64,000 nt of DNA from Caldilineaceae bacterium (GCA_020433455.1 JAGRCP010000091.1:1-64000), one strand, 5' to 3'. Positions 53,730 through 62,911 are shown, counted from the stretch's first letter. Numbers and translations are program-made. The notes: a model not told the origin generated them from the sequence alone.

Positions 53730-56700
53730 TCAATTGTTGCCGATAATGGGCAGGTAAGCGCCGCTGCGCTCCGAGAGGCGCACCTGGGTCATGGGATCGC
53801 CCATGAGCAGAAACGTCCGGCGCACATCGTCGCAGCACGTCGTCCGGGTATACTGCTCAAAATAGCCGTTCAGGGTCAACTCGCCCATACGCGCCCGCTC
53901 GTCTCCCTCCGACCACAACTCCCTATGAAAGCCCCGCTCCAGTGCAAAATGGCCCTGGGCCACGCTCAACCCCGACGATCCCCAGGTCGCGACTGCGCCG
54001 CCATTGGCGCGCAGCAACAGATGCTCATCCAGCGTCATGCCCCAATCCACCGGCTTATGGAACTGGGAAGAGAGGCAGGCCATGGAGAGGGCGATAAAGG
54101 GTTGATCGGCATTGTTGAGCGAGAGCACATCCCAAATGTAGAAGAGATGTTCCGGCGCATCTTTGGGCACGGAGCTGGTGCTGTTGGTCTCGCGATCGGT
54201 AATCGCCCAGCGCCATTGGCTGGCGTGGCCGTTGTACGTCACCAATGCCGCGCCCCGGCGCAGGGTTGACTGAACTTTGTTGTATACAGTCCAGGGGTTG
54301 CCTTCCCGGTAGCCGTCGCTGCTGTTGGGCGTCGCGTAATTGCAGATGCTGCCGTCGCCGTCCAGATCATTCGGATCGTAGATTTGCGTGGGATCGTAAT
54401 AGATCCGATCAATAATGAGCGAATCGGGCAGCGTGCTGATGATCTCGTCGGAATAGGCGGCAAAATTGCCGGCCGTGTCCCGCGGGCCGTCAGGGTCGCA
54501 ATTTTTGATGTAGTTGTCGGTCAGAAAGGTGAGCTTGCTGTTACGCGTATCCCACTCGTTATAATCGGTTTCGTAGCGAACCATTTTGTCGATCAGGTCG
54601 CGCAATTCAGCCGCGTTTTTCACCGGCAATCGCCCAATCATCATGTCGGGGAAAAAGCTGGAACCCGGCAACAAATTGGAGCCTACCGGCTCGTCGCCGG
54701 TCAGGGCGTCGATTCCGTCGAGCTGGACAAAACAGTTCTCACATCCAGTCTGGCGAATAAACGGATCCACGTAGACCTGGTCCGCGCTATTGCCCAGACT
54801 ATAGGCCAGGTAAGGAGGAATCAGGTTCGGGTTCAGCTCATTTCCTTCGTAGTTATGGGGATCCTGGGTGCCGTCGCCCACCAGCACCACGGCGATGGGG
54901 GCAGGATCCCAGTTTGCCGCGGCATAACGCAAAAACTGGCGGATGGCTTCCGGATCTACGTAAGCGTAGCTGTACGCATCGTAGATATCATGTACGTCCA
55001 CGACCGCCACGCGACATTGGGCGCGGTTCAGGCAAGGCTGACTTTTGCGATAATCGACCAGCGGCTGCAAGGTGGAGCGGAGCGCATCCGGCGTGATGTA
55101 GATGATGTCCGCGCCCTGACCGGCCGCTGTGATATCCGTGGGATTATGCGCGGCAACTTCCGGCGTCTGGATGGTTCCTGTCCCGGCAACCAGATAGCGA
55201 TGGGCGCTGCTGGTATCGTCCTGAAAAGTAATCTGACTGTCGCTGCGCGCGGCGTCGGTCAACCGCACCGGGAGAGCAGGATCCGTGATGTCATACAGGC
55301 GAAAGGCGGCAGGAACGTTCTGGAGCTGGTAGCGAACCTGATCGCCGTCAATCTGGCCCGCATCATAGCCCAAAAAAGCGGCGCCGGCGTCGCTGAAATT
55401 GAGTGTTACCTTCTGCCGCCAGACCACCTCATCCAAAAACAGCTCGGCAACGGACTCGATGGTCATGCCGTTGTTGTCCACCGGCGCCGGCGGCAGCAGC
55501 GTTATGCGCATCTGGCGCCCGCGTCCATTCAGCTCATTCGATGTCGCGATCCAGTCATTTTCATTGCTGGGCTCGCTCCACGTATCCAACGTCAGGATCT
55601 CTGCGGCTGCCGACCGGAAATCAGCGCCGCTGCCCTGCCCTACTTCAACCTTTAATTGATAGGCGGCCCGCTTACTGGTGGCCGATCGGACCTCCAGCGT
55701 CGCTGCGCCGGTCAGGGGCAGGCGATTCTCCATCACCCCTTCGACCATGGGCAGATCCGCTTCTGTGGTGGACGATGCTGCACGCATCTGCATGGCGAAC
55801 CAGTGATCGCCCCCGGGGCCGGGCAAGAGGGACGTGTAGGTGTGGTTGACTTGCCAGACGCCTTCCTCATAGGCAACGCTGCGCAGGGGCGCGGCGTCGG
55901 GCGCAACCGAGCGGCGCGGAATAGCCGTTACGCTGCTGCCGTCGTCCGTCACCCAATAAACGTCGGTTTCGTTCCAGTAATCCCCGGCTCCTTCGGCGTA
56001 AAAGGTGAGCGTCTGCCCCTCGATCTGTACGGGAACAGCCTCACCCTGATGCATGACGCCCAGCTGGGCCGGATTGCCGATGGCCAGTCCCGCGGCTTGC
56101 AGCGCGCTCAGGGGTACGCTTTGGAGCCCGGCGTCGCGGACCAGCACTTTTGCGGCCTGCTGATTCGCCGCCGAGTTCGGCGGAGTCAGATCATCATCGG
56201 CCAAAATATCCACGGGGCCGTCCGCTGCATAGAAGAGATCCGTCGGCGATTCCTCCAGGGGACGGGCATGGGGGATGGTAACGCTCAGCTTCTCGACCCG
56301 CATCAGCCGATCGCCCTGGGCAAAAATCGGGTTGATGGCCAGGACGCGGATGCGTTGCCCGCGCATGCGCCCGTCCCGCAAAACGATGATCGGTTCCTGG
56401 GGCAGGGTGCGCTTGCTCTCCGGCACGATGACGTCGGGCATTTCGTCCGGCGCCAGGTCGGGCAGCGCCTGATCTGCCGCGGCTGCCAGTTCACCGCGCC
56501 AGGGCGCGGCATCCAATTGCCGGACAACCCAATCGGGCGCGTCAGGCGCATCAGCATCAACCAACAGCGTTACAAGCTGCACGGGCAGTTCATAGCCGTT
56601 CAGTTCACCCATCTCCCAGTCCGGAAGAGAGAGGGCCGCTGCATCATATGACCGGCTCAAATTTACGTCGATCTGCGTATCAGCGCCCACACGTTGGATG

Positions 56701-56822
56701 CGCAGGCCCGCAGGCATGTTGCCGCGCGTTTCTTCAGGCGTCTGGGCATTGGCCGGCAAAACGGTCAGCAGGAGAAAGAGCGCCAGGAAAAGGCCGGCGA
56801 TTGTATACTTGCGATTCCGCAT
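53730..56822 (-). CDS. Secreted C25 (gingipain-like) cysteine peptidase
   Basis: About 1030 residues. A signal peptide (KYTIAGLFLALFLLLTVLPANA) precedes beta-rich propeptide-like modules. The peptidase region shows the C25 pattern: VVLVGDGTQDPHN, the catalytic His loop VTYNGHASQWRWA and, nearby, the Cys loop FIALSMACLSSQFHKP. The chain ends GAYLPIIGNN. C25 enzymes (gingipains, and archaeal or bacterial homologues) are secreted cysteine proteases, here most likely surface-attached. ATG 56822 is chosen over TTG 56828. Its tail recalls the VCBS protein's LYLPLVER end. Confidence 0.9.
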   Translation of the reverse strand: MRNRKYTIAGLFLALFLLLTVLPANAQTPEETRGNMPAGLRIQRVGADTQIDVNLSRSYDAAALSLPDWEMGELNGYELPVQLVTLLVDADAPDAPDWVVRQLDAAPWRGELAAAADQALPDLAPDEMPDVIVPESKRTLPQEPIIVLRDGRMRGQRIRVLAINPIFAQGDRLMRVEKLSVTIPHARPLEESPTDLFYAADGPVDILADDDLTPPNSAANQQAAKVLVRDAGLQSVPLSALQAAGLAIGNPAQLGVMHQGEAVPVQIEGQTLTFYAEGAGDYWNETDVYWVTDDGSSVTAIPRRSVAPDAAPLRSVAYEEGVWQVNHTYTSLLPGPGGDHWFAMQMRAASSTTEADLPMVEGVMENRLPLTGAATLEVRSATSKRAAYQLKVEVGQGSGADFRSAAAEILTLDTWSEPSNENDWIATSNELNGRGRQMRITLLPPAPVDNNGMTIESVAELFLDEVVWRQKVTLNFSDAGAAFLGYDAGQIDGDQVRYQLQNVPAAFRLYDITDPALPVRLTDAARSDSQITFQDDTSSAHRYLVAGTGTIQTPEVAAHNPTDITAAGQGADIIYITPDALRSTLQPLVDYRKSQPCLNRAQCRVAVVDVHDIYDAYSYAYVDPEAIRQFLRYAAANWDPAPIAVVLVGDGTQDPHNYEGNELNPNLIPPYLAYSLGNSADQVYVDPFIRQTGCENCFVQLDGIDALTGDEPVGSNLLPGSSFFPDMMIGRLPVKNAAELRDLIDKMVRYETDYNEWDTRNSKLTFLTDNYIKNCDPDGPRDTAGNFAAYSDEIISTLPDSLIIDRIYYDPTQIYDPNDLDGDGSICNYATPNSSDGYREGNPWTVYNKVQSTLRRGAALVTYNGHASQWRWAITDRETNSTSSVPKDAPEHLFYIWDVLSLNNADQPFIALSMACLSSQFHKPVDWGMTLDEHLLLRANGGAVATWGSSGLSVAQGHFALERGFHRELWSEGDERARMGELTLNGYFEQYTRTTCCDDVRRTFLLMGDPMTQVRLSERSGAYLPIIGNN

Positions 56823-56981
56823 ATGCAATTACTTTCGATTCAGTTCGGGCAAGCCCGGAGAACGTCCTGACATAAAATAGTAGACGAGCAGGCAAGTTAA
56901 AAAGTTATGGTAGTTTTCCCGCGGGGAAAGATGCCAATCGGCCGGCTGACAGGCGGAAGAACGCTCATATCCGGACAACAA

Positions 56982-57013
56982 AAAAGCGGTGTCGATTCAT
57001 CGACACCGCTTTT
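56982..57013 (-). terminator. Rho-independent terminator of the PEP-CTERM gene
   Basis: AAAAGCGGTGTCGAT (56982-56996) pairs with ATCGACACCGCTTTT (56999-57013) in a 15-bp perfect stem with T-rich flanks. It lies 28 bases beyond the stop of the minus-strand gene. Confidence 0.85.
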
Positions 57014-57040
57014 CGAACTCGCAAAAAATTTGCCGTTCGC

Positions 57041-57367
57041 TTATTCCTTGTTACGGCGAGAGGCGGCCGCCGCAGAGAGAGCCGCCAGGCCCGTGCCAAA
57101 GAGCACGACCGTAATCGGTTCGGGAATCGGTACCGGCTCTGTATCGGGCGTACCGGTCGGCTGGGCGGGCTGGGTCGCCGTAGCCGTAGCAGCCGGAGGT
57201 TGCGTCGCCGTTGCGGTCGGAGTGACCGGTGTAGCAGTCTCAGTTATTTCAGCGGGGGCGCTGTCCTGAGCAAAAGCCATTGCAGGCAAAAGTGCGACTG
57301 TCAGAGCGAGGACGAACACAAATGTAAAAACCAGAACCAGATTTTTTTGAATAAGCTGCATTTTCAT
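57041..57367 (-). CDS. PEP-CTERM surface protein
   Basis: A 108-residue exported protein. A signal peptide (LVFTFVFVLALTVALLPAMAFA) leads to a 45-residue Thr/Pro/Ala-rich linker. The C-terminus is the exosortase sorting signal: the PIPEPITVVLFGTGLAAL segment, then ALSAAAASRRNKE, with the PEP-x-T motif, a hydrophobic helix and an Arg-rich end. AAGGAG sits about 11 bases before the ATG. Such proteins are cleaved and anchored by an exosortase linked to EPS, which fits the nearby polysaccharide genes, but no exosortase is in the window. The mature part has no known domain. Confidence 0.85.
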   Translation of the reverse strand: MKMQLIQKNLVLVFTFVFVLALTVALLPAMAFAQDSAPAEITETATPVTPTATATQPPAATATATQPAQPTGTPDTEPVPIPEPITVVLFGTGLAALSAAAASRRNKE

Positions 57368-57603
57368 GTGGACAATTTCTCCTTGCCGCTGAAGATGACG
57401 AAGAGGATATTACGTAAAAATGTTCTTGCTATCATAAAGCGTAGACGCTACGATATCAAACTTTGTATCGTCCGTCAAATGCTCTGCTGTGAATAACCTG
57501 AGCAATGCGCCTGACGCGTGCCGCATCCGCCGGTTGCTTTGCCATTGATTAGGATTATCGGCGCCAGGCCGTGGGGCGCTTTTTTCCAGAACATTTTTTA
57601 CGG

Positions 57604-57609
57604 TATGAT
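57604..57609 (+). promoter_or_regulatory. Possible -10 element for the MaoC gene
   Basis: TATGAT at 57604-57609 is 54 bases before the ATG; the -35 is not clear. The 296 bases between 57368 and 57663 otherwise hold no supported gene. Confidence 0.3.
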
Positions 57610-57663
57610 GACCGACAACTTCATAGCCGATAAATCAACCGCAAGAAAGGCGGCTTCCTTCCC

Positions 57664-58137
57664 ATGGCGCAATTGACGCGGCCCCACGGCCTCTATTTTG
57701 ATGAATTTACGCCCGGCGACTCGGTAGAAAGCGCGGGACGCACCATCACGGAAACCGATATTGTCAACTTCGCCGCGCTCTCCGGCGACTGGAACCTCAT
57801 CCACACCAACAGCGAATATGCCCAGGATCAGCCCTTCGGCCAACGCATCGCCCATGGCCTGTTAATATTGAGCATTGCCAGCGGTCTGGCCGTGCGTCTG
57901 GGCTTTATGGAAGAGACGGTTATTGCCTTTCGGAGCCTGGATTGGAAATTTGCCAAGCCGGTGCATATCGGCGACACCATCCGCCTGCGGGTCACGGTGG
58001 ATGAGACCAAAGCCGTGCCGCGGATCGGCGGCGGCGTGGTCAACTTCAAGCTGGAGGTCATCAATCAAAACGACGAAGTCTGCCAGCGTGGTCACTGGGA
58101 CCTGCTCTGCCGGGGCAGCGAGGGCGAAGCCGGGTAA
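57664..58137 (+). CDS. MaoC-family dehydratase
   Basis: A 157-residue hot-dog-fold protein with the MaoC hydratase layout: YFDEFTPGDSVES, the catalytic DWNLIHTNSEYA (Asp-His pair), then HGLLILSIASGLAVRLGF. It probably hydrates a trans-2-enoyl-CoA or acts on a related thioester. It is followed by the Cas4-like gene at 8 bases and has no thioesterase or acyl-CoA dehydrogenase nearby. Assignment to the fold is secure; the substrate is not. Confidence 0.92.
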   Translation: MAQLTRPHGLYFDEFTPGDSVESAGRTITETDIVNFAALSGDWNLIHTNSEYAQDQPFGQRIAHGLLILSIASGLAVRLGFMEETVIAFRSLDWKFAKPVHIGDTIRLRVTVDETKAVPRIGGGVVNFKLEVINQNDEVCQRGHWDLLCRGSEGEAG

Positions 58138-58145
58138 GCCCTGCG

Positions 58146-58682
58146 ATGTTTTTTCTGGTCTTCCTTGCGCTCCTGCTGCTCTTTGCCGCCGGCCTGATGC
58201 TGCGCCGGGCGGCTGTCCTGCGCAAGGCGACGGGGCTGCCCCAGGGCGAGGTCGTCTATGATGATTCGGGCGCGCGCCGGGAAGTGGAGGAGCCTCTGCT
58301 CAGCCGGCGTTACGGCCTTGTGGGGCGTCCCGATTATCTGGTGCGCAGCGAGGCCACGGATGACTGGATTCCCGTCGAAGTTAAGAGCGCGCGTGCGCCC
58401 GCCCGTCCGTATGACAGCCATGTTCTGCAACTGGGCGCATACTGTCTGCTGGTGGAAGATCGCTACGGTCGTCGGCCCGACTACGGCCTGCTGCGCTATG
58501 CCGACGCTTCCTTCAGAATTCCCTTTACCGACGCGTTGCGCTATCAGGTGCTGGATGCGGCCGACGCCATTCGCCGCGCCCGCACCGCGCCGAACGTCCA
58601 GCGCAGTCATGCCGAACCCGCGCGTTGTCGAGCGTGCGGCTATCGGGACGGCTGCGGAGAGAGCTTGGCGCGCAATGCGTGA
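58146..58682 (+). CDS. Membrane-anchored Cas4/Dna2-like nuclease-domain protein
   Basis: A 178-residue protein with an N-terminal membrane helix (residues 1-20, FLVFLALLLLFAAGLML) and a Cas4-like PD-(D/E)XK domain. The catalytic pattern is Asp63 in GRPDYLV, Glu78 and Lys80 in IPVEVKS, then the HVLQLGAYCLL QxxxY helix. The C-terminal cysteines form Cys161-x2-Cys164-x5-Cys170, as in Cas4, but the N-terminal Cys that completes the Fe-S cluster is missing. No CRISPR array or cas genes are near. It may act in DNA repair or uptake at the membrane; this is inference. Confidence 0.8.
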   Translation: MFFLVFLALLLLFAAGLMLRRAAVLRKATGLPQGEVVYDDSGARREVEEPLLSRRYGLVGRPDYLVRSEATDDWIPVEVKSARAPARPYDSHVLQLGAYCLLVEDRYGRRPDYGLLRYADASFRIPFTDALRYQVLDAADAIRRARTAPNVQRSHAEPARCRACGYRDGCGESLARNA

Positions 58683-58702
58683 GCCGCCCGCGTCGCAACG
58701 CT

Positions 58703-59995
58703 TTATGCGTCTATTCTGAACGCGGCCACGCCGATCCCGAACAGAACCGCGGCCGCGCCCAGCAGCACGCCCAGCTCGAGTAAAATATCCTGCAAGCCGC
58801 CGTTGAACCAGATAATTTTCTGGAAGGCGTCCATGGCCCAGGCCACCGGCGAAATGTGGCCGATGGTGCGCATAAAGGGCGGGACAATGGCCAGAGGCCA
58901 CCACGCTCCGCCCAACGGCGCCAGGGTGAGGGAGATCAGCCGCTCCAAATTGGCGGCCTGACCGATGGTGCGCATGTGGGGAGCCAGGGCAAAAGTCAGG
59001 CCGGTGATGCAGAGGACGAATGCCGCCATGACCGCCAGCAGTGCGGGAGCGTTACGCCCCAACGGAATCCCCACCGCCGCGCCCACGGTAAAAATTACCA
59101 AAAACTGGACCATGCCCAAAACGAAGTAGGCCCCGGCTTTTCCGGCCAGAATCTGGGCCCGGGAGACGGGTGCGACGGCCGTGCGCTGGAGGGTCCAGTC
59201 GCTGCGCTCCCGGCGCAGAACGGCCATACCGGCCAGCACCGTAAACATGACGAACATCGCGCCCATGCCCGGCACGGCCTGCTCAAAGCCTTGCAGCGTC
59301 GTGTCTTCACTCATGGGCGCAGTGGCGGTAAAATTCACCAGTTCAGGCTGATTTTCCATCCGGCGGACCAGAGCCGTCCGATAGGTCGCGGCGAAATTTT
59401 CCCGCGCCGCGGCATCCGCAAAGAGGGTCTGACCCTCCTGTTCCGCCAGCTCATCAAAGAGATCCACCAACGCCATTCCGGCATATTCGGCCACGTCCGT
59501 TCCATTCAGTTCCTGGACCACCGTCTGGGCAGACTGCAGGATCGGACTGGGGAGGGTGGGATCTTCCAGTGAGTAATAGGCGATGGGCGATGAATTGTCG
59601 ATCGCCTGCTCTCGCTCGGTTGCGAAATCCGGCGGCAGGACGATGAGGGCGGCGGTACGGCCGTTTTGAACGCGCAGCAGCGCCTGGTCCACGGTAGGGA
59701 TTGCCTGGCCGTCCTCCAGGTTGCAGGCGTTTTCGGCATCATTGTCCATGGGGCAAAGGCGCAGGCTGCCGTTCACGGCGTGAAGACGCGTCACAAAGCG
59801 CTGGGTCGCCGCCGTTTCTACAGGAATCACCAGGTCCGCGTTGATTTTTTCCGGGCCGCTGTCTTCGCCGACGCCGAAGGCCCACCCCAGCCCCAGGGTA
59901 AGGAGCAGGGGAATCACGACCACAGAGACCCAATTGCCCGGCTGCTTGAAAAAGATAAACAGATCGTTGCGGGCGATGGTGAAGATTGTTCGCAT
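58703..59995 (-). CDS. ABC-2-type transporter permease
   Basis: A 430-residue ABC-2 permease with one N-terminal helix, a large extracytoplasmic domain of about 150-200 residues and five or six helices in the C-terminal half (LAGMAVLRRERSDWTLQRTAVAPVSRAQILAGK). It is paralogous to the next permease and shares the start context CCTTATGCG. With the ATPase at 61806 it forms a complete exporter, perhaps for a lipid, drug or peptide. The three genes are in the order ATPase, permease, permease on the same strand. Confidence 0.9.
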   Translation of the reverse strand: MRTIFTIARNDLFIFFKQPGNWVSVVVIPLLLTLGLGWAFGVGEDSGPEKINADLVIPVETAATQRFVTRLHAVNGSLRLCPMDNDAENACNLEDGQAIPTVDQALLRVQNGRTAALIVLPPDFATEREQAIDNSSPIAYYSLEDPTLPSPILQSAQTVVQELNGTDVAEYAGMALVDLFDELAEQEGQTLFADAAARENFAATYRTALVRRMENQPELVNFTATAPMSEDTTLQGFEQAVPGMGAMFVMFTVLAGMAVLRRERSDWTLQRTAVAPVSRAQILAGKAGAYFVLGMVQFLVIFTVGAAVGIPLGRNAPALLAVMAAFVLCITGLTFALAPHMRTIGQAANLERLISLTLAPLGGAWWPLAIVPPFMRTIGHISPVAWAMDAFQKIIWFNGGLQDILLELGVLLGAAAVLFGIGVAAFRIDA

Positions 59996-60037
59996 AAGGT
60001 GTCGTTTCGATATGTCGCCTTGACAAAGGACAAATGA

Positions 60038-61723
60038 TTAGAGGTCCAGGCGCTTGCGGAAGAGCCAAACGCCGACGCCGAAGAAGAGCGCGCCCTGCAC
60101 TGCCAGCACCGTCAGATTAAGCCAGATGTCGGTCTCTCCCGTCGCCAGGGTGCGGAAGGCATCGGTCGCCCAGGTGATAAGCGAAAGATTGGCCAGTGCT
60201 GCCGGTACGTAGAAGCCGAAGGAGCCGCCCAGCGCGCCCAGGAACATATTCACCATGGGTCCAAAGACCTGCACCTGTTCTTCCCGGCGGGCAAGCCCCA
60301 CGACCAGGACGCCCAATCCCGCGACGCAAATGCTGATCGCCGCCATGAGCAGCAGGAGGAGATACCAGGGCCCCCCCCAGATAAAGATGGGCCGACGCAA
60401 TATCAGGCTGGAAATACCGGTCAGGAAGAGCATCAGCAAGGCCAACTGCGCCAGGACAACGACGACGTTGCCGGTGAGGAAGCCGGTCAGCACTGTCGTG
60501 CGCGAAGTCGGCGACGCCAGCATGCGCTGAAGGGTCCACTGCTTGCGCTCGTCGTAGATGCTCAGAACGCCGAAAACGCCGGTGAAGAGGGCGAAGAAAA
60601 CGGCCTGGGCCGATCCTACCTGCACCATGACGCGGGCGAAGCGGGGCTGTTCCTGCAATTTATTGACGGGCTCCCGCATAATCGTGATCGACCCGGCGCC
60701 GGGCGCAAAGAGGCAGGCCAGCGCACCGCCGACCTCGTCGCCTATATTTTCGTCCATGTTTTCATCTGTAACAGCAGAGTCATTGCCGCCGGAGAGACCG
60801 CCCACCAATCCGGCCAGGGCGGCAAACCAGGCGTTATTTTCGCCCTGACGCGCGAGAAAAGCCTGCCACTCGCCTGCCGGTGCGGTCAGCGCCGGAGGCG
60901 GTTCGGCGAGGGCTTCACTGTCCATCGGGCCCATACTTTCGATGGCGCTGTCGCCCAGCCCCTGGACGGCCAGCCCCATGCGGCTGAACTGACCCACAAT
61001 CCCCTCGGTGACGGCCCGGGCCACAGACGCCTCGATGGGCATGCCCGCATTGGCGTAGACTTCCACCGGCGCGACTTGCACCGGCGCGATTTCCGCCACT
61101 GCTCCATCCGCCGCCCCGAATTGGCCAAAGGGCATAATGCGATTGGAAAAGTCCGGAGGGATAAGGATGGCCGCGGCATACTCGCCTCCTTCCACGCCGG
61201 CCCGGGCGGCCGTTGTGTCAGTCAATACGGTCGTATTGAAAAGCTGGTCCAACGTCGTGTCATAACCGCTGTCGCTTCCTTCTGCGACCAAGGGACAGGC
61301 GGGCAGATTGTCGCTTGAAAAGCTCGTGGTTGACGCAGCCGCCTGCGGGCTGTCGGGCGCGAGAATGGAGACCAGCACATCGCCGATGTTGAACCCGCTG
61401 CTCGTCGCCGTGGTCGTATCGGTTCCCGTGATCGCGGATTCGGAGGTAAGGCTCAGGTCGAAGAGGGTTCCCCTCAGGTCCGTCCCGGGCGGCAGTAGCG
61501 ACCCCATTTCGCCCGCAGGGTTTATGCCCTGGTCCTGGTTGACAATGGCGATAGGGATGTCGCTCAGGCTTGGCCCGGCGGAGTCTCCGCTCGCGCCGCC
61601 GCCGAAGGCCAGCGCGATAATCGTCGAGAGGAGCAGCGGCGTCAGCAGCATGATGATGAGCAGATTGCGGTCCGTATAGGTGGCAATCAGGTCTTTAGCG
61701 GCAATAGTCCAGATTTTTCGCAT
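60038..61723 (-). CDS. ABC-2-type transporter permease
   Basis: A 561-residue ABC-2 permease. It begins with MRKIWTIAAKDLIATYTDRN, then one helix, a very large extracytoplasmic domain of about 300 residues, and five C-terminal helices with SIYDERKQWTLQRMLASPTSRTTVLTG. The frame runs open to 61786, but ATG 61723 better matches the paralogous neighbour. It pairs with the permease at 58703 as a heterodimer driven by the ATPase upstream. Confidence 0.9.
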   Translation of the reverse strand: MRKIWTIAAKDLIATYTDRNLLIIMLLTPLLLSTIIALAFGGGASGDSAGPSLSDIPIAIVNQDQGINPAGEMGSLLPPGTDLRGTLFDLSLTSESAITGTDTTTATSSGFNIGDVLVSILAPDSPQAAASTTSFSSDNLPACPLVAEGSDSGYDTTLDQLFNTTVLTDTTAARAGVEGGEYAAAILIPPDFSNRIMPFGQFGAADGAVAEIAPVQVAPVEVYANAGMPIEASVARAVTEGIVGQFSRMGLAVQGLGDSAIESMGPMDSEALAEPPPALTAPAGEWQAFLARQGENNAWFAALAGLVGGLSGGNDSAVTDENMDENIGDEVGGALACLFAPGAGSITIMREPVNKLQEQPRFARVMVQVGSAQAVFFALFTGVFGVLSIYDERKQWTLQRMLASPTSRTTVLTGFLTGNVVVVLAQLALLMLFLTGISSLILRRPIFIWGGPWYLLLLLMAAISICVAGLGVLVVGLARREEQVQVFGPMVNMFLGALGGSFGFYVPAALANLSLITWATDAFRTLATGETDIWLNLTVLAVQGALFFGVGVWLFRKRLDL

Positions 61724-61805
61724 AAGGCGTTTGGGTGGTGGGCGAGTTAGCGGGTGGCAGGTTGCAGTCGCAAGTGGCAGGAGCACGGCTCGCCTGCCAC
61801 CTGCA

Positions 61806-62825
61806 TCAGTCGCGCAGCGCGCGGCCGGTCAAGGCCAGGAAGACGGCCTCCAGGTCCGGCTCCTGCACCTTGACGGATTGCACGTCAACGCCGGCCCGGT
61901 TGAGCAGTTCGATAACATCGGGCAGGGCCCGGCGCCCCTGCCCCACGAAGACGTTGAGCTTCCCTGTCAGGCCGATGCCGCCGTCTAATGCAGCCTCGTC
62001 CGGCGGCAGGTACTGGACCCGGCTCACCCCTTTCACCTGCTGCTCCAGAGTAGAGATCAACTCTTCGCTCCAACCGGCTCCGTCAATGGTGAGTTCCAAC
62101 TGATCCTGGCCGCCTACTTGTTGGGTCAGCTCGCCCTGCGTCCCTAAGGCGATAATTTCGCCGTGATCAATGATAGCGACCCGGTCGCTCAACTCCTGGG
62201 CTTCCTCCATCATGTGGGTGGTATACAGGACCGTCATGCCCTGCTCGTCGCGCAGCTGTTTGACTGTGTCCAAAATGCGCCGCCGATTCTGGGGGTCGAT
62301 GCCCACAGTCGGCTCATCCATGTAGATCAGGTCCGGCTTGTGGAGCAGGCCTACGCCGATGTTGACCCGACGCTTCATGCCGCCGGAAAAGGTCTCGATT
62401 CTATCCTTCTGACGGTCGGTCAGGTCGATAAACGCCAGCACTTCATCCACCCTGCGCTGGAGTTCCGCCCCATAGTGGCCATAAAGCTTGCCGAAAAAGA
62501 CCAGATTTTGCCGTGCGCTCAGTTGGGGGTAAAGCGCCACTTCCTGGGGCACAAAGCCCATGAGCTGCTTAGCCGCCATGGGCTCCCGGGTAATGGAGTG
62601 GCCGCCGATAAATGCATCGCCCGCAGTCGGCTTGATCAGGCCGCTGATCATGGAGATAGTCGTCGTTTTGCCCGCGCCGTTGGGGCCCAGAAGGCTAAAA
62701 ATTTCGCCCCGCTCTACGGTTAGGTTAACGTTCTTTACCGCCTCTATCGGCTTGCCGCCCCGATTGGGGTAAGTTTTGGTCAAATGTTCAGTCAAAATCA
62801 TGGGCGCAGCGCCGTTATCAGCCAT
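61806..62825 (-). CDS. ABC transporter ATP-binding protein
   Basis: A 339-residue ATPase of the DrrA/CcmA type. Walker A is LLGPNGAGKTTTISMI, the signature is FSGGMKRRVNIG and Walker B is DLIYMDEPTVGIDP, then the H-loop TTHMMEEA. A C-terminal extension of about 90 residues is typical of drug/lipid exporters. CAGGGAG sits 7 bases before ATG 62825. It feeds two permeases downstream; export of a hydrophobic or peptide substrate is likely. Confidence 0.94.
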   Translation of the reverse strand: MADNGAAPMILTEHLTKTYPNRGGKPIEAVKNVNLTVERGEIFSLLGPNGAGKTTTISMISGLIKPTAGDAFIGGHSITREPMAAKQLMGFVPQEVALYPQLSARQNLVFFGKLYGHYGAELQRRVDEVLAFIDLTDRQKDRIETFSGGMKRRVNIGVGLLHKPDLIYMDEPTVGIDPQNRRRILDTVKQLRDEQGMTVLYTTHMMEEAQELSDRVAIIDHGEIIALGTQGELTQQVGGQDQLELTIDGAGWSEELISTLEQQVKGVSRVQYLPPDEAALDGGIGLTGKLNVFVGQGRRALPDVIELLNRAGVDVQSVKVQEPDLEAVFLALTGRALRD

Positions 62826-62871
62826 GCCGTGGCTCCCTGAAACAGATTGGGCGACGCGTTGTCCGCCGCGG

Positions 62872-62911
62872 GATGAGTACGCAAACCGGTCTATATTACC
62901 AGATGAGTACG
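62872..62911 (+). repeat. 30-base-spaced direct repeat GATGAGTACG
   Basis: GATGAGTACG occurs at 62872-62881 and 62902-62911 (followed by C-AAAC and AAAC), start-to-start 30 bases, in the 256-base gap between the divergent ABC ATPase and phosphomutase genes. It could be an operator. Nothing else was recognised in the gap apart from a purine-rich ribosome site. Confidence 0.4.

Noticed and set aside
54384-55655. A 423-residue plus-strand frame
   Set aside because: Antisense to the C25 peptidase gene, whose catalytic motifs and signal peptide are clear.
57480-57600. A riboswitch upstream of the PEP-CTERM gene (minus strand, GCAAAGC-like sequence)
   Set aside because: Only a fragment of a c-di-GMP-like core is present, the paired stems cannot be drawn, and the spacing to the gene is not typical.
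58146-58682. A CRISPR system suggested by the Cas4-like gene
   Set aside because: No repeat-spacer array and no other cas gene was seen in the window.
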